From NCBI GenBank assembly GCA_014526335.1, contig JACTAT010000002.1, forward strand, positions 318,398 to 382,397: a DNA stretch of 64,000 nt, in the 5' to 3' direction. A model generated the notes under the pieces. That model was given only the letters and a program-made list of their open reading frames with translations, made no database searches and had not been told where the DNA came from. The position numbers were made by a program, and so were the translations under genes. The stretch is from Chrysaora quinquecirrha. Taxonomy: Eukaryota > Cnidaria > Scyphozoa > Semaeostomeae > Pelagiidae. Positions 13,001 through 20,625 of this stretch are shown here, piece after piece; position 1 is the stretch's first letter, and each line of letters begins with the position of its first letter.

Positions 13001-16000
13001 ATGTCAAATTGTATTGGTCATCAAATAGTATCAAGTAAGTCTGATGCAAATCGTTTTTGAGTGGTACAACATTTTAATATTGCGATAATGCTTTCATAAC
13101 AGAATCCATGATTTTCAAGAAACAAGAGCTTTGGAAATCTGAATCTTTTAGCGCCAAAAGTCTTGCTTGCCTCATCCCCAGGCCCATTCGTGGAATGTAT
13201 CCTGGCAACTGACTAAATTGAAGGCAATTTTCGAACTTCAAACTGTGAATCTCTCGAAAGTCTCGGAAACCTTCTGCTTTTGATAGCAGAAGGTTTTGGA
13301 AAGCTCCAAAACCGTCCGTTTTCAGACAAATGGCTTCCAAAAACATACATCCCGAAAAAAGAAGGCTACCGAAGAAAAATTGGTTTAGAAGAACAAGCCC
13401 TAAATTGCGTTAACATTTTCTGAATCATCGTGCCTGACTAACCTACCTGTAGCTTTGTTTCTTATATCAGGGATTGTATCATGTGACAGTTTCTGTAATG
13501 AAGACAAAGTAGTATAACAACCCGAGAACAGTCATTATTACGTAGCTATTTATCGCTACAAGTTCAGCAACACTCTCAAGGCTTAGACAAAAAATACTGG
13601 AACAGCTCTTGCTATAATCAATGGATTTTTCCATCTCCACCGTTACAAGTCGTTTCAAACAGAAGTTTTATTGCTTCACTACCAACATTAATTTTGGGGT
13701 TGTTGTTGTTGCTGTTGTTACTTTATTTAGAGTAGGCTGTTATTTCTAGGTTTTTCAGCTAATTTAGGCCTACTATGCATGCCACATCCAGGCATGGGAC
13801 CCCTAGTTTAACGTACCTTCTGAAAGACGGCAGAGTGAGTTGCTTAGTCATCCATCTGGAACGTCACCCATCCAGATGCTGGCCTCAAACGACCAAGCTT
13901 AACTTCAGCTGTCTAACGCAAACTGACTGAAAAGCTTGGTCACTCACTCTACAAGTTAAGGGGTGAAGGGGATCAGGGTTAATAAAGTAAAAACTCGCTT
14001 ATTCAAAAATTACGTAGAACTATGCTGGCTATTCAACTTCGTAGACAGACCTATTCTATCTTTGGTAGTTGCATCTAGAAAGATTGTCATGATGTCATGA
14101 AATGTTACAAAATTCTAACCTAGACAAGCAGTCAATATATTCATATCACAGAAAGAAATTTCCTTTCTCCAGGTTCCCAGGAAGAAAAATATTTTTTGCA
14201 CCTCTGAAAAAATGTCTCTAAAACTCACTTCTAAGGATTCGATAAACTCTAAATATTTCTCTTTTAGAATCTCCTCAAAATACCACAGAATAAGGATTTT
14301 ATCTTCGCCAAATTTACCAAGATCTTTCGCTAGCTCTTTCAAGTTATCGAGTGGCCACTAAAATAAAAATCACAAAATTTAAACTAGAATATAACAAAGA
14401 ACTACATATAAAAAATGCTTCAGAGTTGTCCGGTCAAAGTGCTTTGTACGAATGGTATACCACAATAGATGGGATTCGCCATTCACGACAAATACTGTAT
14501 ATACAGAATGTATGGTGCTGAAGAGCGTTCAACATAGCTGAAGCAGAAAAAAATTCAAACGGTAGAAAAGCCTTGGGCTGTATGACTTAAGAGAGTTACT
14601 CGGCGATTTCATTGAGCCCTATAGCTCAGGGGAAACGTCGCTGGCTCTCTGGTCATGCAGTCCAGACCTCGAATCCAATCAGTTGTGGTATGCAAATGGT
14701 TGAAAAATCTATCCAAGTGTTCGCCATTCGTGACACGTACATACATGTAAAAGAGCTGTAGTTGCATCAAAACAGTTCCATACCTGCCAAAAATGCTTCA
14801 GCTTTCTTTCCGGTAAGATATCCGTCACTAACAGATTTCTCAAAGAATCTGAAATTTTAAATGGTAGAAATATGTTGATGTTAAATTACAGTAACTAATA
14901 AGAAGAGCCATCGTGTGGCTGTGGCCTAGTGTAAGAGTGCTCCCTCACGAATCATAAATACTTTGGTCATTCATCGCAAAGACTTTAAAAAGGCCAGAGG
15001 GTATGCTTGACACTTGGCACACTGGAAGGTGAAAGTCCTATGCCATCGTCGTCTAATCAAGCTGGCTCGTGGTGGTGTCAGGAGCTCAGCGAGGTCGGGA
15101 TTCGAGCCACAGCTACAGTAGCGTCACAGCCAGGGTCGAGGTCTCAATTAGTGAGATGCTACTGAGATGCTAGCAACTGGCGCCAAATGCATGGTTCGTC
15201 AATGAAAACAGGTAGCTACAAGGACTAAACCGATAACAGAAGCATATCTGTGTTACTCCTGCACATTGCAGTCATATTATTTGGTGAAAAAAGAAAGATT
15301 AAGATAAGAATTTTACGACAAAACCTCCAAAGAGAATAATGTTAAAACACGCTAACCTATTGCCATTATTGCTTCTCGTCTGCCTCTCTTCTTTGACATT
15401 GAAATCAGGCTTTCAAGACGCTTCACTTGGTGCACTGGAGATTCCTGTAAATACGTAAAAGACATGAACATAAACTGGGAGGTAAACTGTAAGTAATATA
15501 TCTGGTATGTTTACCTTGCTACCATCGTGTACTTTGAATAAGTGACTCACGCAAGAAGCCAGGCGCAAAGAATGTGAAAGCTATCAAGATAAATGCGTAG
15601 GCTTAAGGCCTGGCTAAACTAGGAGACATGTCGTGCGCGACATTGATGTCCCCCACGTGTCTCCCAGCAACGTCTTTAAAACTTAAGAAAGCTTAATAAT
15701 AGATTCTTAAAACTTAAGCAAGTTCTGTTTCGTATTTAAACTCTTAATGTTCTGTATGTTATTATCGCTCTTCTTCAGTTTTGCTGTTAAACTCTGTTGA
15801 GTCTTATGATTATTTTCTAGGGAAAACGTGATATTTGTACAATTTTTACAGTATCTTTGGCCTTGCATGTGCAGGAAAATTGCTTTCCAAAATTCTTGCT
15901 AAGAAAGTCCGAAGAACGTTTTTGTACTGAAAACAAAAAATACCTAAGAAAGTCTAAAACTGGTCCCAAAAAACTCTCTTATAAAATAGAATCAATCTAC

Positions 16001-19000
16001 TGTATTTAATCTACCTGGAATAGCATTGTTATGGCAGCAACTTTGTCACTTTGTGTTCCAGATGTGAGAACCTTTCGAAGCCATTGAGCATCTGATGACT
16101 TCTCAGATGTTTTAGCTATGAAAAGAGAACAAAATTTTAAACACCTGAGTCCCAGTTGTCGCTTATGAGACCGAGGCTAGCACTAAAAGGAGATCGCTCG
16201 AACTTGTTACCGCGCACTGGTAGTTTGAACGTCCAGCAATTCAATTCAATAGCGAAACTCCGACTCAGGTAATCAGTCTAGTGATTCACTATGAGCCTGT
16301 ACAAGGCGCACAGAAGTAAGCTCCAAATTATAGTAAACAATTTTTAACCTGACACCCGCGATGCGGGTGAACATTAGTACCAGTTTAGCCTTGAAAGACA
16401 AGATACCACTCAGCTGCCTTTTGACTTGATGCCTTTTAACTTGCAGCCTTCTGAACTTTTGCTAGAGTCCGGGGAGGTTAGCTCCCCATGGCGTCCCACA
16501 ATCTCTCCGGACTCTAGCGAAAGTTCAGAAGGCTGCAAGTTAAAAGGTATCAAGTCAAAAGGCAGCTGAGTGGTATCTTGTCTTTTTCTTGTGTAACAAT
16601 GGATCAATTTCTTGTGTAATCGAACAATGGATCATAACAATGGGCAACCTAATTTGCATAACCGGAGATTAGTATATAGGACTTCTACAATAAAGTGAGC
16701 AAAATCAGAAAAATGCTAACACAAGACAGTTCAAGGTTATTTGAAGACTGTACCTTGCTGATAAACTTCAACTTCATTCTGCCATAAACTTTTGGCAACA
16801 TCTTGGATTTTATTGACAACAGTAAATGGGCATCTTTCTGAATTTTGATCAACTGTGGGGATCTAATAGAAGAAGAATCCTTTATATATGAATGTTTATA
16901 GCAAATAGAAAGAACAGTTAGGAAGCAAACAAGCTATCTAGCCTATCAAACCTCATTACCTTTTATACAGATCAAAACATGAAACATGGTAGCCTCCTGC
17001 TTTTAGGAGAAGCACCAACCTCTGACAATAGAGACACAAACACAACCCAGAAGGTTGATCGGAACACACTGAAAACTAAACCTTTTATTTCAGAAAGAGA
17101 ACGAGATCTCTTGTGATGTGTGCAAAACCTTCAACCAACATTTCTGAATACGCTAACATCATCATCATCATTATCAAGTGCAATGCCAAAAGGCATTGGC
17201 GAACCATGAGCATCCATCTTTCTCTATCCCCAATTCTTCTTATTGTTTTGTTCACTGTCTTTGCTCCGACCCAGGTTGCTATTATCCAGTATCTTTACCG
17301 TTGTCTTCCTTTACTTCTTTTCCCCGCAATTTCCCGGTGGTTATAAAGGCTTCTAGTCCGCCTTTCCTGATACAGTGACCAATAAATGTGCTTTGTCTTG
17401 CTCTTATCATTCTAACGAGGCGCCTGGTGGTTTCTGCATGGTGAAGTACTTCTTCATTTGTCTTGTATGCTGTGTATGGTATTATGAATATTCGACTATA
17501 GCACCGCATTTCGACTCCATAAAGAGTGTTTTTCATGTTGTTGTTGATGATCCATACTTCTAAACTGTATAGGCCATATAAATGTTTCCAATGCTATACC
17601 GTTTAAACCAGATAGTTACAACTGTTCATTTTTTTAACTCCTTTTCTTTAATCGTCCTATAACCTAATAAGCTAACCCTTCCTTCAAATTTGTCCTTCAA
17701 TACCTAGAAAACTTTCAACATAGAGATTACTTTCAAAGCCACCTTGCTCTGAAATTTTGCTACAAGGTTGGTCATATTCATAGCACCCCAACATGTTTTG
17801 CAACAGACAAAAGACTGACTATCATTTCAGGATTTCAGGGATGTTTGTATGGCAGCACAGAACGGTACTTTGATTGTGTAGCATAACATACCCAATAAAA
17901 TGGCAGAGCAAAAGTCAATCAATAAGGAAGATTCTTTTACCTGTTCATGCCACATAACGTCTTGGCTTATCAACGTCTTAGAATGATTGTGAAATGTTGG
18001 AATATAAATGCTTTCACTATATTTCACAGAGTCATTTGATGCTGTTCCTTTTTTCTTGGTATCCTTTACTGGTGCATGTTTGCTTTTCACAGCTTCATTG
18101 ATGTCCTCTTCATGATTACTTTCACTATCTTCAGAGTCCCTTCCTGATTCTTCTTCACTGTCATTTTGTCCACTACAGAAAGCAGTAAATAAAATCATGT
18201 ATGTATTGGGTGATGGTTAAGTGACAACCAACTCTAATAAGCAGTATTTGGTGGTAGGAATGATTCCCACTAAGGTCAAATTGACCATGAAGAGTGGAGA
18301 AGGGAAGGTGAACATGCCATGGCTGAACGCTAAAGTTAACCTTAACATCTCAACATTTCAGCTTACTTTTTGTCAACACCAATCTGGACTGGGATTTTAT
18401 CAAGACCAATTGACTGGACCATGTCTCTGATCTAGAAAAAGATAAAAAATTATGATATCTCTTTTGCTCAGCACAAAACATATAAAAGAAACTCATTTAA
18501 TTTGAAGACTTTCAGAAAGCAATATGTTGAACAGAATGAGGGATACAGGTTAGTTGACCTATTGTCTGGCCTGGCAGTAACACAGAATGCACCCCGGGCC
18601 AGTGTGCACTGCAGTGTGCATGGCATGGAGTTTGAAACTTTCTTGGTGTCCTGGCATGGATCTTCCAGAAAACAATAGGTAATACTACAATATGATAACA
18701 GAACAATAGATTTATCATTTTTTGGTGTGAGGTCAATTTGACTGCTGTAATCTCCAGCCTTGCCCAGGGTAACCCAACATGGAATGCACCCGGTATATGA
18801 GTGGAGAGGGCAACATGGCAAATTCTTGATCTGGTGTCAATCCATCAGCAGCATCATAAACGTTTCAATCAAAGTTGGTTTCCTTTAACCTACTAGGGCA
18901 GGAGGGGGCTTTGGGGGTATCAAAAACCGAAAACCGAGAAGATAATTGGGACAAACCCAAAAACCAGGATGACCTTGGTTAGTTTCAAAAACTGTTTTAA

Positions 19001-19567
19001 GAATCTTACACATTGATGTCCTGTGTAAGGTTTAAAACCAAAAAACCTGCACATTTTTACTACAATGCCCGAAACCCAAGCTAGAAAAATGGCGAAACCT
19101 GTTGCCCATTAAATATATTTGACCAGAAAAACAAAAACTGCACGATTTTTTGGAAAAACCTGAAAACCTGAAAACAAAATACAATAAATTCGATAGGCAC
19201 CTCATTTTCTAAGTCTTTATCAAAATCTTTTACTTTTCCTTGTCCATCAGTATTTATGCTCTTGAGAAAATCTAAATCCTCCTAAAAATCAAATGATCAT
19301 ATCATGAGTATATGAATATTTGGACTTTTTAAAAATATTTTTAAGCGCGGCCTAAGGCTAAATTGTGAAAAAAAACTTGAAGAAAGGGGTTCATCACTTA
19401 AAATGTTTGGGGTTTAGTGCTCATACCTTTGATCCCCCAAGTTGAATTATATCTTCGAGATTAATTTCATCATCTTCATCTACATTTTTAGCCTTTTTTG
19501 ATTTACTTTTTGTCTTTTTACGATTTTTGGTTTGATTCTCTTTCTCTGCACGTTTTTCAGCCGCCAT
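958..19567 (-). CDS. CEBPZ: CEBPZ (Noc1/Mak21-like, CBF-domain) gene, 31 exons, C-terminus off the left edge
   Basis: The protein belongs to the CEBPZ/Noc1/Mak21 family, nucleolar factors needed for 60S ribosomal subunit assembly and export. I joined 31 minus-strand exons by GT-AG borders and reading phase; all phases agree over about 906 codons with no frameshift. The order matches the family: lysine-rich and acidic N-terminus (exons 1-4), helical repeats with the motif DKILILWYFEEILKEKYLEF (exon 9), the CBF core with YYAICFLNQM, LLTGVNRAFPYA and SDRYYRVLYEKLLDHGVK (exons 14-18), the AFICGLLYLVSE segment (exon 19), the SRNPLYCGA segment (exon 21), the GDPLQDFTLTRFLDRFMYKNP block (exons 22-23), and a basic/acidic tail (exons 27-31). 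The start MAAEKRAEKEN is chosen at 19567; an in-frame ATG lies five codons upstream at 19582. No stop codon is present, so the last exon(s) lie beyond position 1. Gene identity is firm; small exons 24, 25 and 28 are less certain. Confidence 0.93.
1137..1178 (-). CDS. CEBPZ: CEBPZ exon 30
   Basis: Encodes GDFDYDDIDFSEDE, acidic; acceptor ttttcag, donor gtaaat. Confidence 0.78.
1222..1640. repeat. Imperfect (CAT)n microsatellite
   Basis: About 400 bp of CAT/CAC/AAT triplets inside a CEBPZ intron. The long H-, D-, M- and I-rich open frames on both strands come from the triplet period and are not genes. Confidence 0.9.
1650..1785 (+). mobile_element. SINE family 2 fragment
   Basis: Contains a pol III B-box-like gggttcgagccc and a tail 'gcgtcacagccagggtcgag' shared with 14905-15190 and, inverted, with 21390-21485. 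Abuts a second short CAT repeat. Confidence 0.55.
1965..2095 (-). CDS. CEBPZ: CEBPZ exon 29
   Basis: A polylysine run (EKPKKKKKKKADEG) followed by a polyacidic run (NDEDDDDDFDDVNES), typical of nucleolar protein tails. Phase agrees with exons 28 and 30. Confidence 0.8.
2235..2274 (-). CDS. CEBPZ: CEBPZ exon 28 (40 bp)
   Basis: Encodes ESDLEADDFDFAG between phase-compatible splice sites (acceptor ttgtag, donor gtcagt). The 'DFDFAG' string resembles acidic motifs in the family tail. Confidence 0.72.
2538..2802. mobile_element. MITE family A copy 1
   Basis: 265 bp bounded by ggctaaactaggagacatgt and its complement acatgtctcctagtttagcc, with GC-rich cgcgcgac cores next to the ends. An extra partial end in inverse orientation follows at 2803-2893. 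Confidence 0.75.
2956..3041 (-). CDS. CEBPZ: CEBPZ exon 27
   Basis: Encodes YFKRKAEKEGSKKEKQNKIE and ends ELEESMDIE; basic then acidic, as in the family's C-terminal tail. Confidence 0.82.
3098..3330. mobile_element. MITE family B copy 1
   Basis: Ends resemble ccctggccaaacgaccaaac and its complement; the interior is rich in 'caagcaatgtttt' motifs in both orientations. Family copies also at 3655, 9284 and 43134. Confidence 0.55.
3420..3486 (-). CDS. CEBPZ: CEBPZ exon 26
   Basis: Encodes VNSKTFANRKEENIREDEMF then FY. 'VNS..F' and 'DE.FF.RYF' (with exon 27) are conserved. Confidence 0.88.
3655..4045. mobile_element. MITE family B copy 2
   Basis: Many copies of 'acaagcaatgtttt' and its complement in a foldback layout; the right end is gtttaatcatctagccaggg. 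Lies in a CEBPZ intron. Confidence 0.5.
4106..4142 (-). CDS. CEBPZ: CEBPZ exon 25 (37 bp)
   Basis: Encodes PKKVSERLSEQP and one base of the next codon; leads into the 'PVNSK' motif across the junction with exon 26. Confidence 0.75.
4247..4269 (-). CDS. CEBPZ: CEBPZ exon 24 (23-bp microexon)
   Basis: Encodes the tail of a D codon plus HGKSIMQ. Supported by phase on both sides and by the family pattern 'VMQPK' formed with exon 25. Confidence 0.72.
4384..4430 (-). CDS. CEBPZ: CEBPZ exon 23
   Basis: Encodes FLDRFMYKNPKKNPK, completing the conserved 'DPLQDFTL.RFLDRF.Y.NPK' block. Confidence 0.92.
4993..5045 (-). CDS. CEBPZ: CEBPZ exon 22
   Basis: Encodes DQQIEYKGDPLQDFTLTR. The acceptor at 5046 (ttttccag) is chosen over a closer ATAG at 5033 because only the former keeps phase with exon 21. 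Confidence 0.88.
6198..6488 (-). CDS. CEBPZ: CEBPZ exon 21
   Basis: The longest exon, 97 codons. An acidic start (EDDDEENFKDIEEN) and a variable linker are followed by SRNPLYCGAQYSCAWEIHPL and HFHPSVSHFAQSILD. 'RNPL.CGA....WE' and 'HFHPSV..FA..IL' are conserved in CEBPZ. Confidence 0.94.
6715..6950. repeat. Imperfect (AATAC)n microsatellite
   Basis: Repeated caatacaatacaatac-type pentamers with decay, inside a CEBPZ intron. Confidence 0.75.
6966..7013 (-). CDS. CEBPZ: CEBPZ exon 20
   Basis: Encodes VLKARPGAKSLTMQPE, directly continuing the 'VSE.LK..PG' helix of exon 19. Confidence 0.88.
7233..7566. repeat. (CAGT)n tetranucleotide microsatellite
   Basis: About 330 bp of near-perfect CAGT repeats with a few CAGC units near the right end. 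The 'SVSQ' open frame it creates is an artefact. It lies immediately 3' of CEBPZ exon 19 in transcript order. Confidence 0.97.
7607..7687 (-). CDS. CEBPZ: CEBPZ exon 19
   Basis: Encodes AFIKRLMQMAAYEEPAFICG followed by LLYLVSE, the end of the CBF core. Confidence 0.92.
7990..8232. repeat. Dispersed repeat family E copy 1
   Basis: Shares diverged blocks (acggcaactagtcgg, ttccacttctgcgat, gttctgactagttgt) with 53620-53880. The end 'ttctatcttattgtaggtcgac' block of that copy recurs near 27360. Class unknown. Confidence 0.5.
8261..8522. mobile_element. MITE family A copy 2
   Basis: Same ends and interior as the copy at 2538-2802 (gtggctaaactacgagacat to tgtctcctagtttagccagg), about 262 bp. Confidence 0.72.
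8565..8815. mobile_element. MITE family A copy 3, rearranged
   Basis: Begins ggcctggctaaactaggagacatg, is truncated internally near 8645, and ends with 'acacgacatgtctcctag'. Adjacent to copy 2, so a local cluster. Confidence 0.55.
8872..9013 (-). CDS. CEBPZ: CEBPZ exon 18
   Basis: Encodes SVSDRYYRVLYEKLLDHGVK, then KHAMFLNIIYKSIKADPAMN. 'SDRYYR.LYEKLLD' and 'MFLN..YK..K.D' are hallmark CBF-domain motifs. Confidence 0.95.
9205..9239 (-). CDS. CEBPZ: CEBPZ exon 17
   Basis: A 35-base exon encoding ALMLLFQVMDS, phase 2 out. Small, but the sequence and splice sites match the family. Confidence 0.86.
9284..9478. mobile_element. MITE family B copy 3
   Basis: Starts aggccttggtcaaaagatca and ends gattttggccagggctt, with internal 'aagcaatgttttcg'. 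Confidence 0.5.
9959..10038 (-). CDS. CEBPZ: CEBPZ exon 16
   Basis: Encodes DEQLNMLFKVCHVSNFHTNV followed by Q. The 'LFK..H..NF.T..Q' pattern belongs to the CBF domain. Confidence 0.9.
10175..10840 (+). repeat. 164-bp tandem repeat, four units
   Basis: The marker aagatgatggt recurs near 10188, 10351, 10515 and 10676, a spacing of about 163 bp. Units share ggcaagggctagtc, gccctaggtatca and ccacttggccatg. Single decayed units occur at about 11510-11600 and 11725-11810. Lies in the intron between CEBPZ exons 15 and 16. Confidence 0.8.
11210..11294 (-). CDS. CEBPZ: CEBPZ exon 15
   Basis: Encodes SETKMLSALLTGVNRAFPYA; the 'LLTGVNRA.PYA' motif is the best-known CBF-domain signature. Confidence 0.93.
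11987..12083 (-). CDS. CEBPZ: CEBPZ exon 14 (start of the CBF core)
   Basis: Encodes YYAICFLNQMIITKKENKIA followed by SKLISIYFSFFK. 'AQYYAICFLNQM' opens the CBF/Mak21 domain. Confidence 0.93.
12207..12291 (-). CDS. CEBPZ: CEBPZ exon 13
   Basis: Encodes VVKHPNMKMVVIEEVERLLY and ends RPNITPKT. 'KHPNMK.VV..EVERLL' is conserved in the family. Leaves two bases (CA) for a glutamine completed in exon 14. Confidence 0.92.
12717..12801 (-). CDS. CEBPZ: CEBPZ exon 12
   Basis: Encodes LILIVNKLGDPYRKVASRAI; the 'VNKLGDP' motif is diagnostic for CEBPZ. Confidence 0.92.
12920..12963 (-). CDS. CEBPZ: CEBPZ exon 11
   Basis: Encodes GAFYELLAMKPEQEQ. Phase 1 in, phase 0 out. Confidence 0.85.
13447..13492 (-). 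CDS. CEBPZ: CEBPZ exon 10
   Basis: Short exon encoding KLSHDTIPDIRNKAT, phase 1 at its end. Confidence 0.85.
14229..14357 (-). CDS. CEBPZ: CEBPZ exon 9
   Basis: 43 codons with DKILILWYFEEILKEKYLEF. The LILWYFE core is among the best conserved positions of the family. Donor gtgagt. Confidence 0.92.
14508..14745 (+). mobile_element. tRNA-derived SINE family 1, copy a
   Basis: Head 'ctgaagagcgttcaacatag', then a tRNA-like part with A box (tagctcagggg) and a degraded B box, ending gttcgccattcgtgac. In a CEBPZ intron. Confidence 0.7.
14784..14848 (-). CDS. CEBPZ: CEBPZ exon 8
   Basis: Encodes DSLRNLLVTDILPERKLKHF followed by WQ. The 'LL.TD.LP.RKL..F' pattern is a strong CEBPZ signature. Confidence 0.9.
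14905..15190 (+). mobile_element. SINE family 2, longest copy
   Basis: Starts with a tRNA-like head (gtggcctagtgtaagagtgc, A-box-like), has a B-box-like gggattcgagcc near 15105, then gcgtcacagccagggtcgag and a short 3' part. The copies at 1650 and 21390 (inverted) match its middle and 3' portions. Confidence 0.6.
15357..15444 (-). CDS. CEBPZ: CEBPZ exon 7
   Basis: Encodes ESPVHQVKRLESLISMSKKR and ends EAIMAI. It continues the helical repeat; the phase 1 donor pairs with exon 8. Confidence 0.87.
15604..15668 (+). mobile_element. MITE family A, one end only
   Basis: aaggcctggctaaactaggagacatgtcg followed by 'cgtgtctcccag', then unrelated sequence; a truncated copy. Confidence 0.55.
16015..16115 (-). 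CDS. CEBPZ: CEBPZ exon 6
   Basis: Encodes DAQWLRKVLTSGTQSDKVAA and ends ITMLFQ. This is the conserved 'SGT..DK.AA' helix of CEBPZ. Confidence 0.88.
16396..16583. repeat. Long near-perfect hairpin (foldback element)
   Basis: Arms of about 77 bp (16396-16472 and 16507-16583) are reverse complements with only a few mismatches, around a loop of 34 bases. The arms start agacaagataccactcagct and end in its complement. It lies in the CEBPZ intron between exons 5 and 6, so it would be part of the pre-mRNA. No TIR outside the arms or target duplication is evident. Confidence 0.85.
16754..16862 (-). CDS. CEBPZ: CEBPZ exon 5
   Basis: Encodes VVNKIQDVAKSLWQNEVEVY, the first helical segment conserved in CEBPZ proteins. 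Ends in phase 1 at a gtacag donor. Confidence 0.85.
17279..17580 (-). pseudogene. LINE ORF2 C-terminal fragment
   Basis: Minus-strand reading with MKNTLYGVEMRCYSRIFIIP, then TNEEVLHHAETTRRLVRMIR and FIGHCIRKGGLEAF. This is the conserved region downstream of the reverse transcriptase in many animal non-LTR retrotransposons ('E.W..RR.L.I.W....NEEVL', 'R...F.GH..R..GLE'). Only the C-terminus is present, in a CEBPZ intron; the reverse transcriptase core is absent. Confidence 0.75.
17941..18172 (-). CDS. CEBPZ: CEBPZ exon 4
   Basis: An acidic, serine-rich linker (NDSEEESGRDSEDSESNHEE) followed by a lysine-rich part and ending LISQDVMWHEQ. Phase restores with exon 3. The lower-complexity sequence is typical of the family's N-terminal linker. 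Confidence 0.85.
18367..18431 (-). CDS. CEBPZ: CEBPZ exon 3
   Basis: Encodes IRDMVQSIGLDKIPVQIGVD and leaves two bases for the next codon. Acceptor ttctag, donor gtaagc. Confidence 0.82.
18540..18830 (-). repeat. Dispersed repeat family F copy 1
   Basis: Shares 'ccagtgtgca', 'ctggcatggatctt', an 'aacaatag'/'ctattgtt' motif and 'cagtaacacagaatgcac' with 20430-20625, partly in inverted layout. Class unknown. Confidence 0.4.
18880..19200. other. Intron sequence without recognisable feature
   Basis: CEBPZ intron between exons 2 and 3; 'aaaaccgaaaaccg'-like low-complexity patches, otherwise nothing recognised. Confidence 0.5.
19201..19281 (-). CDS. CEBPZ: CEBPZ exon 2
   Basis: 27 codons beginning EDLDFLKSINTDGQ, between a tttttag acceptor and a gtgcct donor. 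Phase 0 on both sides. Confidence 0.85.
19427..19567 (-). CDS. CEBPZ: CEBPZ exon 1
   Basis: 47 codons starting MAAEKRAEKENQ. A lysine-rich stretch (KKTKSKSKKAK), probably a nuclear/nucleolar signal, is followed by an acidic patch and ends in IIQLGGSK before a gtatga donor. Phase 0. Confidence 0.88.
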
Positions 19568-19995
19568 TGCAGAAAAGAGCATACTATATGGTTCGTTCTA
19601 AAAAGTATGCGTCGAAGTGAGATTTGTACTGGTAAGAAAAGTGGAAGGGAGTTGCGCATGACAGAGAAAAAAGGAAAAAGAGAGCAAAGACGATGCTGGA
19701 GGAACTGTTTTCTTTTCTGGTTCTCTTTTCTCAACTTTGATTGGAAGGAAGGTACAGAAATGTTATTGATTTTTAATCTTAAGAATAATAGATGGACACA
19801 TAAAAAAGAAATGATTGCTTAAAAGTAGTCTCTGCTGCCATCTAAAAGTGTTCATTGCTCTCCTCGCCCAAGGCTAGGCCGTTTTTTGCGGAGGAAGAAA
19901 GTTGAGGATCGTGAAAGTGACAAGCAAAATTCTGTGCTGCTTTCGTTTGGAGTATCTAATATCTATTCTAATTGGATTTTAATACATTGAAAAAT
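19568..19995. promoter_or_regulatory. Divergent promoter region between CEBPZ and the UBR gene
   Basis: 428 bp separate the two start codons, which point away from each other. No TATA box is obvious on either side, as is usual for housekeeping genes. The region includes a short GC-richer block near 19860-19900 (tcctcgcccaaggctaggcc). A shared bidirectional promoter is an inference from spacing only. Confidence 0.6.
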
Positions 19996-20354
19996 ATGGG
20001 AAACATAGAATCTTCGCTCGAAAATAATGGTGAAGCTCTTGAAGCTGCACTGAAGTTGAAAGAAAATGCAGAGCGGATAAAGATCTCAGGAAGGCTAGAC
20101 AGGAAACTGCGCAACAGCTTATTTTCGTATTTGGGAAACGTTATACCTGGGATTCTGAAAGTTGAGAAAATCAGTGGCGTTGACAAAGCAATTCTGGATA
20201 AAAAGAAATGGGAAGATCTTGTAGAAAGACCATTATGCATGTTTATCTGCAATGAAGATCCTGAGGAAGGTCTGGAGAGATTGAAGTTGTTGGACAGTCC
20301 ATCACAGCTTTGTGGAAAGGTTTTTGAAGTGGGTGACCCAGCTTATACTTGCAA
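19996..20354 (+). CDS. UBR1/UBR2: UBR gene exon 1
   Basis: 119 codons plus two bases. Starts MGNIESSLENNGEALEAALK and ends in the first part of the UBR box, QLCGKVFEVGDPAYTC. Donor gtatgt. Confidence 0.88.
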
Positions 20355-20429
20355 GTATGTGTAGGAGAAAAGTTCATGTTTATATACTAATCATAATGAT
20401 AATAATCTTGTTTATAAGCTTTTCATGCA

Positions 20430-20625
20430 GATTTCACAGCATGAACAAGCCAGTGTGCATTCCATGTAGCCTACGCCAGAGATCTCCGAGTCCGAAATTT
20501 TATTGGCGCACTGGCATGGATCTTTCAAAAAAGATCTATTGTTTCTTTTGGCGTGAAGTCCTATTTTGTTGGTGTATCTCCGGCATGGCGGTAACAGAGA
20601 ATGCACTCTGGTAACCAAGCCAGCA
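20430..20625 (+). repeat. Dispersed repeat family F copy 2
   Basis: Contains ccagtgtgcattccatg, actggcatggatctttca and 'cggtaacagagaatgcact', shared with 18540-18830. In UBR intron 1. Confidence 0.4.

Noticed and set aside
17113..17563. Plus-strand small open frames
   Set aside because: They are opposite-strand shadows of the LINE fragment read on the minus strand.
19972..19995. UBR start at 19972
   Set aside because: The codon there is TTG; the first ATG in frame is at 19996, after an in-frame TAA at 19969.
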